The position numbers and the translations under genes are program-made. Below, piece by piece: positions 1 through 12,000 of a stretch of 64,000 nucleotides of DNA (positions within the stretch are counted from its first letter, which is position 1; the number at the start of each line of letters is the position of its first letter). The DNA lies in NCBI GenBank assembly GCA_958299035.1, contig CATQJL010000112.1:82106636-82170635 (forward strand), written 5' to 3'. Origin of the DNA: Cylicocyclus nassatus. Lineage: Eukaryota; Nematoda; Chromadorea; Rhabditida; Strongylidae. The notes beneath the pieces were generated by a model. It had not been told where the DNA came from. It saw only the letters and a list, made by a program, of their open reading frames with translations, and ran no database searches.

Positions 1-2265
1 TGTTTTTGTCAAGCTAAGGTTAGTTTTCTCTAATTGTAAAGAAGGATGATAGATTTCTCTTATAGTTCTTTCGAAATGCGAAGCATCTTTAGAGACATGT
101 AATATGTCATCTATATATCTGTAAGTGTGATTGTACAAGTTAGTGCTATGACTCAGAGTTCTTGTCTGCCTTTTTAAGAACTCAAAACTCGAACTCTAAT
201 TTAGCATCTTACAAAGACTGATTTCCCCCGGGGGCGGATCTCCTTTCGCAGCGCATCCCATATCAAATCTTGCAACTGTCTTCTACAAATGCAAAGGAAG
301 TGTGAAGTTTTTTTTGGAGAATTCTTTTGTTTTCAACGTGGATTTGAGAAGTCTTCTGTTGCTTGAGGAATTTTGTAGTGTCTTCGAAATATGCTGGAAG
401 TAGCCAGACCTCAGTTGCAGTAGGAGAAAAGTTGGGAAATTCCACCGAATTAGAGTCTGCGGCGCAACAGAGTGCGACCAGAAAATGTGGCACAAACTAA
501 GCACAATCGTTTAGTGACTCAAAATTATGATGTGCACAAAGTCCGATTCTTCGTTATTTCTATTACTTTTTGTTTAAATCTGGGGTTTCGAACCATAGTC
601 TGGATCCAATTCATTTAACAAGAGCAGATCTGATTACCATCTTCTCGGAATTTGTGGAATTCGCTTGGGATATAATTTTTCTTGTTTAGCCAAAATTTCA
701 AGTCACTGATCCATAATAAGTACAGAATTTTGGTGAGGAGATTTTGCTCTACATACTACCTTGATTTTAAGTTGAAATCACTCCTGGTGGTAGTATAGTC
801 ACAGACCAAAACTGAGTCCAAACGCTGCGGCGCATCGTCGATGATGCTGCTCAAAGTTATCACTCGTTTAAATGAAGAGAAGGAAACCGTTCCAATCAAA
901 CTTATCTTAGTCGGATCTGCAAACTCTTGCCTACATGCAGAAATCTAAAAACTACAGATTTTCTCCATTGTGAGATTTTTTATGAGGCAAACTGAGGGAC
1001 AGTACTTTTTCCGCACCCTATATAAACAAGCAAATAATGCAACATTTATGACGAGTTCAATGAACTAAACAAATGGTATGTTTTTGTGAAAAGATCATAG
1101 AAACTAATAAATAGCGATAAAGTCATCCCATTATTTAGCAGTCTACTAACCAAAACTGCCTAATCATTCGGCGAAGAGCATGTTGAGATAATCATTTACT
1201 CTCTCCAAGCATCTGGAGCGATTTTCTTGTTTGCTGGATTACTTAGGTACAGATAAAGAGTAGCTGAATTGCAAGAAAAGGAAAATTAGTGAATGGTGGG
1301 GATAGGATGTTTTGAGAAACTCAAACTGTTTGAGCATTGCTTTCAGCAGCATTTAGTGAACATTTTCTTTTCAGGTATGCGAGTTTTCAACCTTAGAACT
1401 TGGAGAATTTTTGAGGGTTGCTGAAGACCGCTGATCTAACAGTCGAGCATGGCGAAATTTATACTGCTATTGTCAAGAAGAAATCTAAACTCTTTTACAG
1501 ATTATGAGATCATCCTTGTATCTGAACATCTGTTGTGTACTTGTGCATACTTGCTTTGAGATGTCTTTTATTCCGCCTTGCATATACGAAGCTCATGAAG
1601 TACTTATAGCAGCTTGCTATTTCTTCTAAGATCCCATTTTAGAAAATTTTAAATTTCTAATCGTTGCAATGCAGCACATTGTTTCATTTATAAAATTCTG
1701 TTTTTCATTATGTAGACCGACTCAAAATGCTTTATCTTACTTTCTTTTTCTCAGTAGCTTAGCTCAATAGTAGTCATTACTAGAAAACAATGCATTACCC
1801 CAGAATTGCTGAACTTATCTATACCGCTGTTGTCAAGGAGTTTTTTTATTGAAAAAAGCTTAGATTTGACTGAAGAGTGGATTTGGATTTCTGTAGAAAA
1901 AGAACAAACCACAATTGCTCCAACCATTAGGAAAATACTGTGTTAAATGAAAAAAGCAGTTGCAGAATAGCCGCAGTAAGACAGTTCTGGACCGAAATTT
2001 GTGAAACTATCGCCAATCTCTGAAGACTTTTTCCTGATGTTGCGATGTGGCCTGCTTCAATAGGTTGTTTGCCAAGTTCTTCCAACTTACATCTCAAAAG
2101 CCATTCTCTTCCTCCCCGAGTACACATTTGAGGTTGCTTTTCAATGTAGACCTGATTTGCAAAAAATAACAGCACTTTGAGACAAGGACAAGCATAGACT
2201 ATAACTCTGAAGCAGTGCGTGTTAAAACCGGTGAGGTGACTGCAAACTTATCATGCTCAGACAAA
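1..2265. other. No supported feature
   Basis: A/T-rich DNA. Two ORFs of 73-76 codons overlap at 263-504 on the minus strand and one of 82 codons lies at 1927-2175; none has family features. Upstream exons of the plus-strand gene ending at 3416 could be hidden here. Confidence 0.5.
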
Positions 2266-2480
2266 TCACGGGAACTTCCCGAGGGGCAGGCCAATTTGCC
2301 AAACTTCCCGAGGATTTCATTTAGCACGTAAGTGAATGGAGCCATAAAAATGGGAACTTCCCGAAAATTTTGACGTCAAAAGCAACACAGTTAGGAACTT
2401 CCCGAGGAAGTCCTCGGAAAGTTCTGCAAAATGCAGAACCTCCCGAGGATTTAAATTTGAGGAAAGTTCCGCAGAACTGT
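2266..2480. repeat. GGAACTTCCCGAGG repeat cluster
   Basis: Multiple direct and inverted GGAACTTCCCGAGG / CCTCGGAAAGTTC motifs. A related cluster is at 3752-3862. Probably a degenerate fold-back element; boundaries unclear. Confidence 0.5.
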
Positions 2481-3063
2481 TCTATCGCCGTCTGAAGGAT
2501 AGGTAACTGTTATAATATCGATACCTATCTATAGTATACGTGTCATACTTGTGTCACCTCAATGCGATGTGTGTTAAGGAACACATATTGAAATTCCGGA
2601 ACACCCGCTGGGGTCCCACCGTGCCATATTTGCTAAAATTATCATTCACATAGCATGACACCTTCACATCATACAGTAGCCGGGCAAAGCTGGATACACT
2701 AGCTAATGTATAATATAATAAGTAAGATATAGATAAGTAAATAGGCATGAATTACAAAGCGAAATTTGTAGGCTTGTGGACCAGATCCCTCAGACATTTA
2801 GAACTTTGCACATCGCACTTCCAATGTGTAGCGCAATCCAGATTTACAAGATCTACCCGAGTCTATCGTAAACGCTCTTAACGGTACAATGCTTATGCAA
2901 AAAGTTCTCAGGTAAATTAGTTCTTTAGAATTTATTTGATGCGCTTGATCTCGGCAACGAGGAATTGCAGGGATACAGATTAGATGTGATAGGAAATTCA
3001 CAGAGTAGGTGCGTTGACGTTTCGAAAGCCACCTTTATCTACTTAAATAATTCCAGTTTTTAG

Positions 3064-3416
3064 ATATCCTTGGGCAAATCCGAGGAAGAACGCGAAAAGG
3101 GATTCGACTTTCTGCTAAAGCAAAAAACAGTTTATTGCTCCAAAATCAGGATCTGCATTGCAGAAGCACTGTAAATTTTCCAACAACATTGATTTTTCCC
3201 TCTAAATTCAGTTTTGCAGCGAAGACATTCGCTATCACCGTTTGCGCCAAGGGAAACTTGTGCCATCAAAGGTATGAACTTTGTTTATTTTATCTTACGC
3301 ATTTACGTTTTTTTCAGAAATACAAAACTACGCAGGTCGGCTTTGGTGGAGAAGACAAGGCACGCATGACGAAATCGGAATGGAAAATACAAGCGGTGCA
3401 CATGAAGGAGATCTGA
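3064..3416 (+). CDS. 3' end of an unrecognised plus-strand gene (three exons)
   Basis: Exons 3064-3170, 3220-3271 and 3318-3416 (stop TGA 3414-3416) are joined by introns of 49 and 46 bp, both GT-AG with pyrimidine-rich acceptors, and phases 0-2-0 agree. The joined frame reads SLGKSEEEREKGFDFLLKQK, then a Cys/Ile-rich strand, then EDIRYHRLRQGKLVPSK, YKTTQVGFGGEDKARMTK and a C-terminus ending VHMKEI. The tail is hydrophilic and basic with no signal peptide or membrane segment. I do not recognise the family. In this frame a TAG immediately precedes 3064, so a spliced exon boundary is required there; upstream exons were not found. The gene is convergent with BPI gene 1, whose stop is 2 kb to the right. 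Confidence 0.6.
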
Positions 3417-3623
3417 TCTTGCAGTCTCACGCGTCCATCCCATAATTTTCATTTTTTTGATGCCATATCACACAATAGCCTCTTCTCATCCTCACTGTGC
3501 TTGCGCTCGCTTACCGTCAGTACATGCTACTTCATATCTCAGTATGGTGCTTCATCCGCATCATACAGACATTGTAATTTTTCTTGGTGCCTTTCGTTCA
3601 ATGTACTCTATATGTGCTCTAAC

Positions 3624-3629
3624 AATAAA
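3624..3629 (+). terminator. Poly(A) signal AATAAA of the 3064-3416 gene
   Basis: AATAAA lies 208 nt downstream of the TGA stop on the same strand, in an otherwise non-coding A/T-rich stretch, consistent with a short 3' UTR. Confidence 0.5.
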
Positions 3630-3751
3630 TGATGAAGGATATCTGTGTTTTGTGTATTTTTCACCTGAGCAGCTGAAGTGGGTGTACGGTTCGAAAGAAG
3701 CAGGGTTTACTGTTAAAGGTTCTGTATAGCCACACAAAGGTCCATCTGAAG

Positions 3752-3862
3752 CCCTCGGGAAGTTCTGTAACGAAGTCCTCAGAAAGTTTTCGTTTTTACA
3801 GAAGTTTCCGAAAGCTTATTTCCAGAACTTCCCGAGGGCTTTATGGGAACTTTCCGAGGTGT
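3752..3862. repeat. GGAACTTCCCGAGG repeat cluster, second site
   Basis: CCCTCGGGAAGTTCTG and CAGAACTTCCCGAGGGCTTT are inverted around AAGTTTTCGTTTTTACAGAA; same family as 2266-2480. Confidence 0.5.
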
Positions 3863-4472
3863 CCTGCCGAAAGTTCCTCCATAGCCCAAAGTTCCCGTAA
3901 ATTGTCTGAGAGTGCGATATCTGGAAGTGATACCATACTTAGCAGCATATGTCGAGCTGGGCTGCAAGTCTATCGCTTAACTAAGGCCGTTGTTCCTTGA
4001 AAGGACAGGTGTGAACGCGCTTCTACTACCTGTAGGATGCATGCGACCAAGAGTCGCAGTGATGAGGCGTGGTAGAGTTTTTGGAGGATCACCTTTTGCA
4101 AAGAGCTTGCGGGTTTTATCGATCAGGATGGCGCAAGATTAGGTAGCCTCAGTTTGAGTAAAACAGAAACTGCCTTGACAGACCCCCAGGGCGACACCCT
4201 TGTCGTAACCAAGTTATCAACTTCATAATCAATTTCAGATGTCACTCTAACGGACAGGATATACGGGGTGCGAATTTATCGGCTACTTACAAGGGAATGA
4301 AGGTGGGTCGAAGTGGCCTTGTAATATGATATGTATACTGACTTGACGGGCTCGGGACGCTGATTCCAAATCTGCCTTCGCTATCTGCTGGAGGCCTCTG
4401 GGTGAAGAGTTATGAGGGATTTTCGGGGCCGCAGCGGCAGAGAAATGCGATCGACACCGGCTATGCATTGTG

Positions 4473-4543
4473 TGCGTGGTGGTCGAGTGGTTAGTGAGAC
4501 GGTCTCTGAAGCACATGCTCCCAGGTTCGATTCCCCCCAGGCA
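4473..4543 (+). tRNA. tRNA-like sequence (pseudo-tRNA, left arm)
   Basis: 71 nt. The A-box-like TGGTCGAGTGGTTAG and a perfect B box GGTTCGATTCC are present; the 3' end CCAGGCA pairs with 5' TGCGTGG with one mismatch. No canonical anticodon stem can be drawn, so it is better seen as a tRNA-derived pol III promoter unit than a working tRNA. Confidence 0.4.
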
Positions 4544-4934
4544 TTTTCCTTTTTGCATTCTTGCAATAAGTCCATACAGATGCAAGATTCGTCTTCACGC
4601 AATCTTTTGCTTCTTTTATGGCAATTCTTGTGTTTTCGGAGACTTGGCAAGGGTTATAAAACAAAGGGAGGGAGGCCAGTAAATTTCAATTTGTTTGAGT
4701 GTTGTTTGTGTTCTCATATTCGGCGAGTGTGTACGTGTACCTTGCTATTTTCCCAAGCACGTGTGTACGTGTCAAACTGTATTTTACTGGCCTCCCTCCC
4801 TTTGTTTTATAACCCTTGCCAAGTCTCCGAAAACACAGGAAATCCGGCTCAAATTGCCATAAAAGAAGCAAAAGATTGCGTGGAGACGAATCTTGCATCT
4901 GTATGGACTTATTGCAAGAATGCAAAAAGGAAAA

Positions 4935-5005
4935 TGCCTGGGGGGAATCGAACCTGGGAGCATGTGCTTCAGAGACCGTCACACTAACCACTCGACCACC
5001 AGGCA
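4935..5005 (-). tRNA. tRNA-like sequence (pseudo-tRNA, right arm)
   Basis: Inverted partner of 4473-4543. Here the acceptor stem is perfect (TGCCTGG with CCAGGCA) and a 4-bp D stem GTCG/TGAC can form. A and B boxes are intact. The anticodon arm is again not recognisable and no CCA is encoded. Confidence 0.4.
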
Positions 5006-5454
5006 CACAATGCACTGCCGGTGTCGATCGCATTTCTCTGCCGCTGCGGCCCCGAAAATCCCTCATAACTCTTCACCCAGAGGCCTCCAGCAGATAGCGA
5101 AGGCAGATTTGGAATCAGCGTCTCGAGCCCGTCAAGTCAGTATACATATCATATTACAAGGCCACTTCGACCCACCTTCATTCCCTTGTTAGTAATGTTC
5201 ATCGATATCTGAAAACTTTATTACTCCATAAAGTACTCATAAACTTCTTATAAGTCGCATGGTTCTGAGTGGCACTAGAAAATAGTCGATTGGAATCCCA
5301 TGTCGGATCTGTCGTAATCACGCATGTCAAGGCGATCATCAGTGTCATTTTATGGCTGTGTTAACAGAGACACGATCATGGACAATATTGTGGCAGACAT
5401 CGTTATTGTGGTTATCCAGAGAGGGAAATCAAAAACATCATGGTTTCTTTCAAG

Positions 5455-5460
5455 TTTATT
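5455..5460 (-). terminator. Poly(A) signal AATAAA of BPI gene 1
   Basis: Canonical AATAAA on the minus strand 14 nt after the TAA stop at 5474, giving a very short 3' UTR. Confidence 0.7.
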
Positions 5461-5473
5461 TTTTACTGACTAT

Positions 5474-8400
5474 CTAACTTAGGTACCAACATCCGCCTCC
5501 TCCACCGCCTAGAAGTGATGGGGAAACGGATATATCAGTACCAATGTGCAGTCCATGCTCTATGATATGGATTTCTGGGTTAATAATGTTGATCGGAAGA
5601 CCTCCTAATCCACCTGAAGAAATCTTTATGTTGACACCCTTCTGCAGTGCATTATTCGCCATCTGTAAATGTTTGGCTTGAAACGTGCAAAGCAGAAAAG
5701 GGAGGCATACCGTCTGTACTGCATTTTTGATTATATTTCCCAAGCTTTCCTCATTCATTCCTGTTTTTCCACCCTTGTCCGTCATCTTGAAACTCTTGAT
5801 TTCGACTGATCCGCTTAGCTGGTCACCTCGCAATTTCAATAGCAGATCTGCAGTGGCTGCAATCGTGACGGTAGCTACCTGAACGCTCATTTGATAATTT
5901 GCATAATAATAATGTACATTATAATACTAAGTTAGCACGTAAGTTTTGCCTTTTCCCATAACTTTTTCCTATATGTTCTCATTCTCTGGCATCGTGGAGA
6001 CTGTGATTTAAGTTGCAAGTCTGTACAAATCGTCTGATTTTTGATAAAGAAAAAACTCAAATATTCTTCGAAAACTGCTAAAAATCAAGTTCTTGGTTTA
6101 TGGCAAACATGAAGCTGCATCAGAATCAGTAAAAAAATAAATGAAATTCAAGGACAAATCATGATAGGGCGCCTTTGAGAAGTTGAACAAGCTAAATTCG
6201 TTAAGTTTGGAGGGCTACTTGTCAATAAATAGGCTGCGAAAAGTCAGAAATTGCTAAGACTTTGCATAATAGGGTAATTCTATATGGTAAACACAAGTAT
6301 TATATTCATTTGTCGCTAAATGGAAATTCATTTTTTGGCCTTACGAGAAGGCCTTGTTCATGCGAAACGGTTTTCATTCATGTGATCAGCATGTCGAATA
6401 ACCTCCATAAGCCAAGTTTTAGCAAAATCTGACGCAGTCTAAAAATTTCCCCATTATACCGTAAACCTACCCGTAACCCTTACACAAGATGGTAAAATTC
6501 GGCAAAAATGTCTGCTTTGAAGTTTACAACATAATCATTATATTGCCGTAAAATGAATGCGCTATTTTCGTCGAGACTGAAGTTGTACAAAAAGTTGCAT
6601 CACTTATGTGCTAATGTTAGGCTGTTGCAAGAGTTCTGTCCAATTTTTAATTGCCTTGTTTTAACGCAGCCAATTTCTCAGGGTTTTGCACTTATGTCAT
6701 TGTCATGAACATCATCTAATGGTACTTTTCCTGCTTTTTCTACTACTCACTGATGCTTGCCGAACCATCTTTTCAGTAATGAAATTTCAAGCCCCGAAGC
6801 AAAGCCAAAAATGCAGTCATGCCTAAGAAAAAGTCTCCATGAAGAGATCCGCAATATTTGTAGAACTGAATATGTAATTTTTTATAATGGGTGAGGGTGT
6901 AATGGGCTAGAATAAGCACAATTTTCTGACGAAGAGAATGTCCTACTTCTTCAGTTTTTTTTCAAAGATAGAAGACAAATGAATTATTTAACAAGTGACA
7001 ACAATCTACATATAGTGACAGGTAATGCAATATTGCAATAATGCATATGTTAGAGCAAAGTGAGAGCAAGCAGGAATCATCGGCTAATTGGCTTTCTTCA
7101 TTTGCGACAGCAAGAAAAATCAATTACTAGAAAGTGGCATATTTTCGCACGCGGAGGAGGGCTCGATTAATGGTTTTTTTTTTGATTCGCTCGCACTCTA
7201 TGCAGCGAATAACTCAAATTCTCTTTAGCCGCAAAAGAACCTCTGATATACGCTACTCAATGTTGGCAGTCAAATATGTCTGCCCATCCTCATATGGAAG
7301 CACCAGTAAGTCAAACTACACGGTTTTGAAGAAAACCTTGCAGAATTTGAAAAATTTTCTAATCTCTCGCTTGCCTTCCTTACATGGCATACAATGCTTG
7401 TGATAGCCATAAACTCGCTTAATCCAAAGAAATTCAATCTGTTCAAAATTATTGATGTTGAAAAAAGTTACAAGATTTTAGATGGAAAAATCGCGATTCG
7501 GACATAAAGGCAGCGTCCAGGCAGATCTGGACCTATGGGGCTTTTACGTGGAAAGTACTTTTGGGGCCCTAATTAAGGCACTGCCCAAGCGGCAGCTAAG
7601 GAAGTGCTGTAATGGCTGAGATATTCCCCTCGAAACTGGCCCCCGCGAACGTAATCGCATGGATTCATGGCAGTCTCGCGCCGCTCAGACGATCGCTGGG
7701 GGCAGGCGGGCACCGGAAAAGTAGATTGCTGATTTCTCGCACCCCGCTCGCGGATTTTTTGCAAAGCAATCAGGACTTTTCGGAAGACCGCTTGCTGAGT
7801 CAGCGGATTTTTGAGAGACCGCCTGTTGAATTTTTTTTTCGCTCTTATCTTCTGCAGATATATTGCTGAATCTCTGAGGAATCGAGAACTCAGCAAGTGG
7901 TCTTCCGAAAAGTCCTGTTTGCTTTGCAAAAAATCCGCGAGCGGGGTGCGAGAGATCAGCAATCTATTTTTCCGGTGCCCGCCTGCCCCCGGCGATTGTC
8001 TGAGCGGGATCCACGCTTTGCGCCATGAATCCATGCGAAACACGGTCGCGGGGTCCAGTTTCGAGGGGAATATCTCAGCCATTCCAGCACTTCCTGAGCT
8101 GCCGCTTGGGCAGTGCCTTAGTTAGGGCCCCAAAAGTACTTTCCACGTAAAAGCCCCATAGGTCCAGATCTGCCTGGACGATGCCTATAACTTTTGAAAC
8201 AACCTAATATATTAGGTTGTTACATAAGTCTTGTTACACTTCAAATTTTTACGTATTAGATGCAATAAGCTGCAAGGGAAGTGTAGATTCTGGCACTAAA
8301 AACTGACAAAAAATCATATCGCGGAGTGTCTACGGTTTCTACAAACTTTTAGAGTGATGTAAAACGAAGTTACTGCGACCGAAGTTTATTGGAAACCCTG

Positions 8401-9044
8401 TATGCCTGCATATAGGGGGTGTGGAGGGATTACTTTTTGGGGGTAATCGCATGATGCACTCATTCACTTACTCCATAAATAGCCATTCTTCGGTTCAGTG
8501 TCACTTACCCGATTATCAGTTCCATCTATATAGATGTCTGCATCCAAGACGAGATCAAGTGTCAACTTGCCTGAAAAGCGGTTCAGAAAACGTTTCTTTA
8601 TTTAATGCGAAAAGGTGTTTACCAACTGCTAAATCAACCAACCTCCTTGAGCGGCGCTGAAGATGATTGACGGTGCTCGCGCTGTGTGGATATGTATAGA
8701 AAGGTTTTTATTTGGATGCTTATCCCTGAGTGCTGGCATTAGGAAACCCAAGCATATTCCTAATCCTTCCAAATCTTCTAGACCGCCTTGTCTCTTTCCT
8801 TTTCCTCTCGCTTTCAGAGTCAACACGATTCGATTGGGCGCAGCATGTTTTGTTCGTCGCAAAGTCTTTTTTGACGCTCGTATACGTGCCCTCTTTTTTA
8901 CCTTCAACTCAGAATTCAAACTCATCACGACAGGTTTGGAATCTCTTGCTTACCTCAGATTCCTCTTCCTCCTCGCATGTTGTTTTTAGAAAGTTTCCAA
9001 TTGCAGGAGTTTTCGGACCAACGTGAAGGGAAAGAAATTGCTTC
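5474..9044 (-). CDS. BPI gene 1, C-terminal domain exons (5 exons to stop)
   Basis: Exons 8954-9044 (KQFLSLHVGPKTPAIGNFLK, TTCEEEEESE), 8643-8907 (Lys/Arg-rich insertion, then GLGICLGFLMPALRDKHPNK and HTARAPSIIFSAAQGG), 8509-8570 (KLTLDLVLDADIYIDGTDNR), 5711-5878 (VATVTIAATADLLLKLRGDQ and the following barrel strands) and 5474-5662 (NNALQKGVNIKIS, IINPEIHIIEHGLHIGTDIS, a poly-Gly tail, stop TAA). Introns are 46, 72, 2630 and 48 bp, all GT-AG with matching phases. The order of motifs is exactly that of the BPI2 domain. The poly-glycine tail before the last residues CWYLS is unusual. An acidic EEEEES patch lies directly upstream of the basic insertion. Confidence 0.87.
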
Positions 9045-12000
9045 CTGCAATGGACATTTTCGAGATGGGAACTTTTTTTTTGCAGAGTAGCTTATAATAA
9101 AAAAGCTGCTAATTGTATGCGTGGTGATGGCGAAAAATCTTCTGAGCATCAGTTCCATGTAACGGTTTCTAGACGAATGCGACTACGATTTTTTCAGTAA
9201 TTTGTAAGTTTATTTTGTCATCACCCTGTGATGTTATAAGCTTGGGTTGAGATAATAACTGAAGAATCCTGCTGAAAAGACCTTTTTGCTGTATACAACT
9301 TTTCGAGTTAGGAATTCTTTACCCAGATTCATTTCTTTCTATTTAAAGGCAGCGGCTCGGCAGAATGACAACTTTGGGATATTCATCGTTTTCGAATTCT
9401 CTGGACGAGCTAAGTCCAAAACTGTGTTTTGGCTTCAAAAGGTTAACGGATCTCCAATTTTCTGTTTATAAGTCTACTTTCAATATATCCTGACTTTTAT
9501 GCTAGAAGTCAGATCACAAGATTTTTGAACTTATTTTCGTGCTAGAACTTATAGTTTTAGAACTTGTTTTGTTCTTATGTCAGTAATCCGTCGAGTTACA
9601 CAAAATCAGTTTCAACTTTTCAAAAATTTTATTTGGATATTCGTTAACCTAATTCTGTGCCAGCAGTCAACAATCAAATTCTATCAAATTTCATTCCAGT
9701 TAGAATTCTGAGAATATAGGAATGTTCCAACATATTTTCTGTAAGCAATAATTTGAAATTCGAGATCGAAAAATTATTCTTGATCACTGTCCGATTATTC
9801 TTAACAGTGTGTGCATTATTACTTTATTGTAATTCCAAAATTGTATGTGGAAATAGTCTGGAATATCTCGTAAATCTGATGAAATTATTGAAAAAAAAAG
9901 TCTTTTATACCTTTCTGTTTAGAAATGGCCGAAAAGAATGAAAGGAAAGATGAGAAAAAGGATGAAAGAAAGGAAGCATACCAGGATATGTAAATAAAAA
10001 AGTTTTAATTGAATGGGTTCGTATCACCGGTTTAGACAATCCTAGAAAAAAACCTTTCGACCGCGTTCTCCAGGATTTTGCAGTCAATATTCTGAAGTAA
10101 GAAATAAATCAGTATTGATAAACAGAATAAAATAAATAAATTACAATAGTTTAGATATTCTTCTGAAAAATCACTGGCTTTCTCTTGGTCAGTTGCAGCT
10201 GGTGTGCACAACAAAATCCAGGCCATAAGAGTAAGAAAATAGTTGGGTAAAGAAAATTGATGGAAAGGAGTTTTACAGGCCAAGGTTTCTTATGAATTCT
10301 GGCGAATATTACTGAAGGGCGCACAATTTTAATGAACTACAATAAGGAAAACAACAAGGACATTCGCATCAATCGCGAACAAACCTTAAAGGTATCTGAA
10401 ACCGAGAGATTAGGGTGAGTGTAATGCATGCTATTGAAGTAAATTTTCAATATTAAATTAAGAGATTCAGTTTATATATCCGCAAATACATACGCGAAGA
10501 CCATCTACAATCTCATCGAAAATGTCCCGATATTACGTTCAAAAAGGGGGTGTTACAAATAGGGGAATATGTAAGTATAAATGTTTTATATGATTGTTAG
10601 TAGTTGGCTTGTCCTCTTTTGTTGAAACCTCGGCATCGTGAAGTATGTGATAATGTTTTCTTATGCCATACGAGGTTTGGTGAAGCTCTTTATTGCGGCC
10701 TTACGTTTCGACTTATCGTCGTCTTCAGAGGCCTAAAGTGGTGCGAGATTTTGATCTTGTACTCTACCCCACCAAATGCCTTATCGACGTCAAGCTAGTT
10801 TCGAACCCCCACTGATTTCACTAACAATACTCGTAGAAAGTGAAAGACGAACTAACCCTTGCTTCGCTTCACCGTGGAGCACTGATGGTATTGTGCAACC
10901 ACGTCCTTTGGTGTCAGTAGTGCCAATAAGCCATTTTAGGAAGCTTATGGGTCGGTGTAATCACTACTGTTTATAGCTCACATAGCGGTATAAACGGCAT
11001 GAAGTCATTCGTGATCGTTAAACATTCCTTTCTGTTGTTCATCGATGGGTTTCTCTGTGAGATATAGAATGCTTCGAGAGTTTTTCGCGCAGATGTGTTA
11101 GTCTCGCAAGCCAAAATCGTGCACTTGATGTCATAGTCTGCATCACCATGTTGTTCATGCCTATGTTTCCCGAGTGGTGAGTTTAGACGGCGGCGTAGCA
11201 GGAGGAACCAAAGGCCTCGCCGCTTGTATCCTTGGGGGAAAGGGGAGGAGCTGGCTGCGAGCCAAGAAGGATCTGGCAACCTCCCAAGCTCCGCCCCTTG
11301 CGCGAGCCTGGGTTTTGCCTTTTTTGCTCAGGATTTCCTTGAAGGAAAAGTCTAGTTTAAAAGACTTGGAGTGGAGATCCAGGGAAGGCAAAAACAAATT
11401 TGTGACCAGTTTTGAAAGGCCAATCTTTTGAATGGACTTTTGTATGGTTTTACATTGAAGCGAATCTACCAGATTGATATTTTATAACTTTTCGCCAAAT
11501 TATGAGCTAATATGCTTAGCAATAATGACAGAGCAACAATGACAAGGTGTTGATTAATAAAATGATTATACAAGCGCAGAATTTTACAGGTAGATTCTAT
11601 GTCCTTGTCATGACAATGTTTCTGTTCCATTATTTTTTTTTTGAAGAAACAATCAAAAAAAAAAGAAAAGAAAATGGGTTTTATTCTCAAATAAGACATC
11701 GATACAAAAAACACAAATGTCTATTATTCCTGAAATAATTTTCTCATTCTTTTACACTATTTTGACACTAACGATTGTGTTACCGCAGCTAGCGCTAATC
11801 GATAGGCGATTAGTTGACCTATGCAGAGCCATATCTGTCTCAAACGTTTGAAAAGAAAAGATCTCACATATCTGAGAAGAAAGACTAGCTAAAGAAATCT
11901 TGTTCCTAGAAAACTGTATTTGCAACATTTTATCTGGGAAATGGAATAAGAAAACGGAGGGAGTAAGTTATAAACTTTAGAAAATCGAAAAAATGAGTAA

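Larger units (their letters stand above)
4286..5191. mobile_element. 906-bp fold-back element with a tRNA-like sequence in each arm
   Basis: Two arms of about 400 bp (4286-4690 and 4780-5191) are near-perfect inverted copies around a GT-rich loop. Each arm runs from CAAGGGAATGAAGGTGGGTC through GCTGATTCCAAATCTG and a 71-nt tRNA-like stretch to GGAGGGAGGCCAGTAAA. Open frames on both strands are only reflections of the repeat. It lies beyond the 3' end of BPI gene 1. Confidence 0.75.

Noticed and set aside
1927..2175. Minus-strand segment VYIEKQPQMCTRGGREWLLR with good acceptor and GTAAGTTGG donor
   Set aside because: Could be an exon, but no partner exons or family match were found, so it is not called as a gene.
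4412..5097. ORFs up to 191 codons on both strands
   Set aside because: They mirror each other across the fold-back element and run through the tRNA-like sequence.
7612..8125. Mirrored ORFs with FPSKLAPA and DFLQS motifs on both strands
   Set aside because: Reflections of the arms of the MITE at 7509-8185.
8663..8989. Plus-strand ORFs opposite BPI exons (also 54497-54784 and 57819-58064)
   Set aside because: Antisense shadows of the BPI exons; the minus-strand frames carry the family motifs and splice sites.
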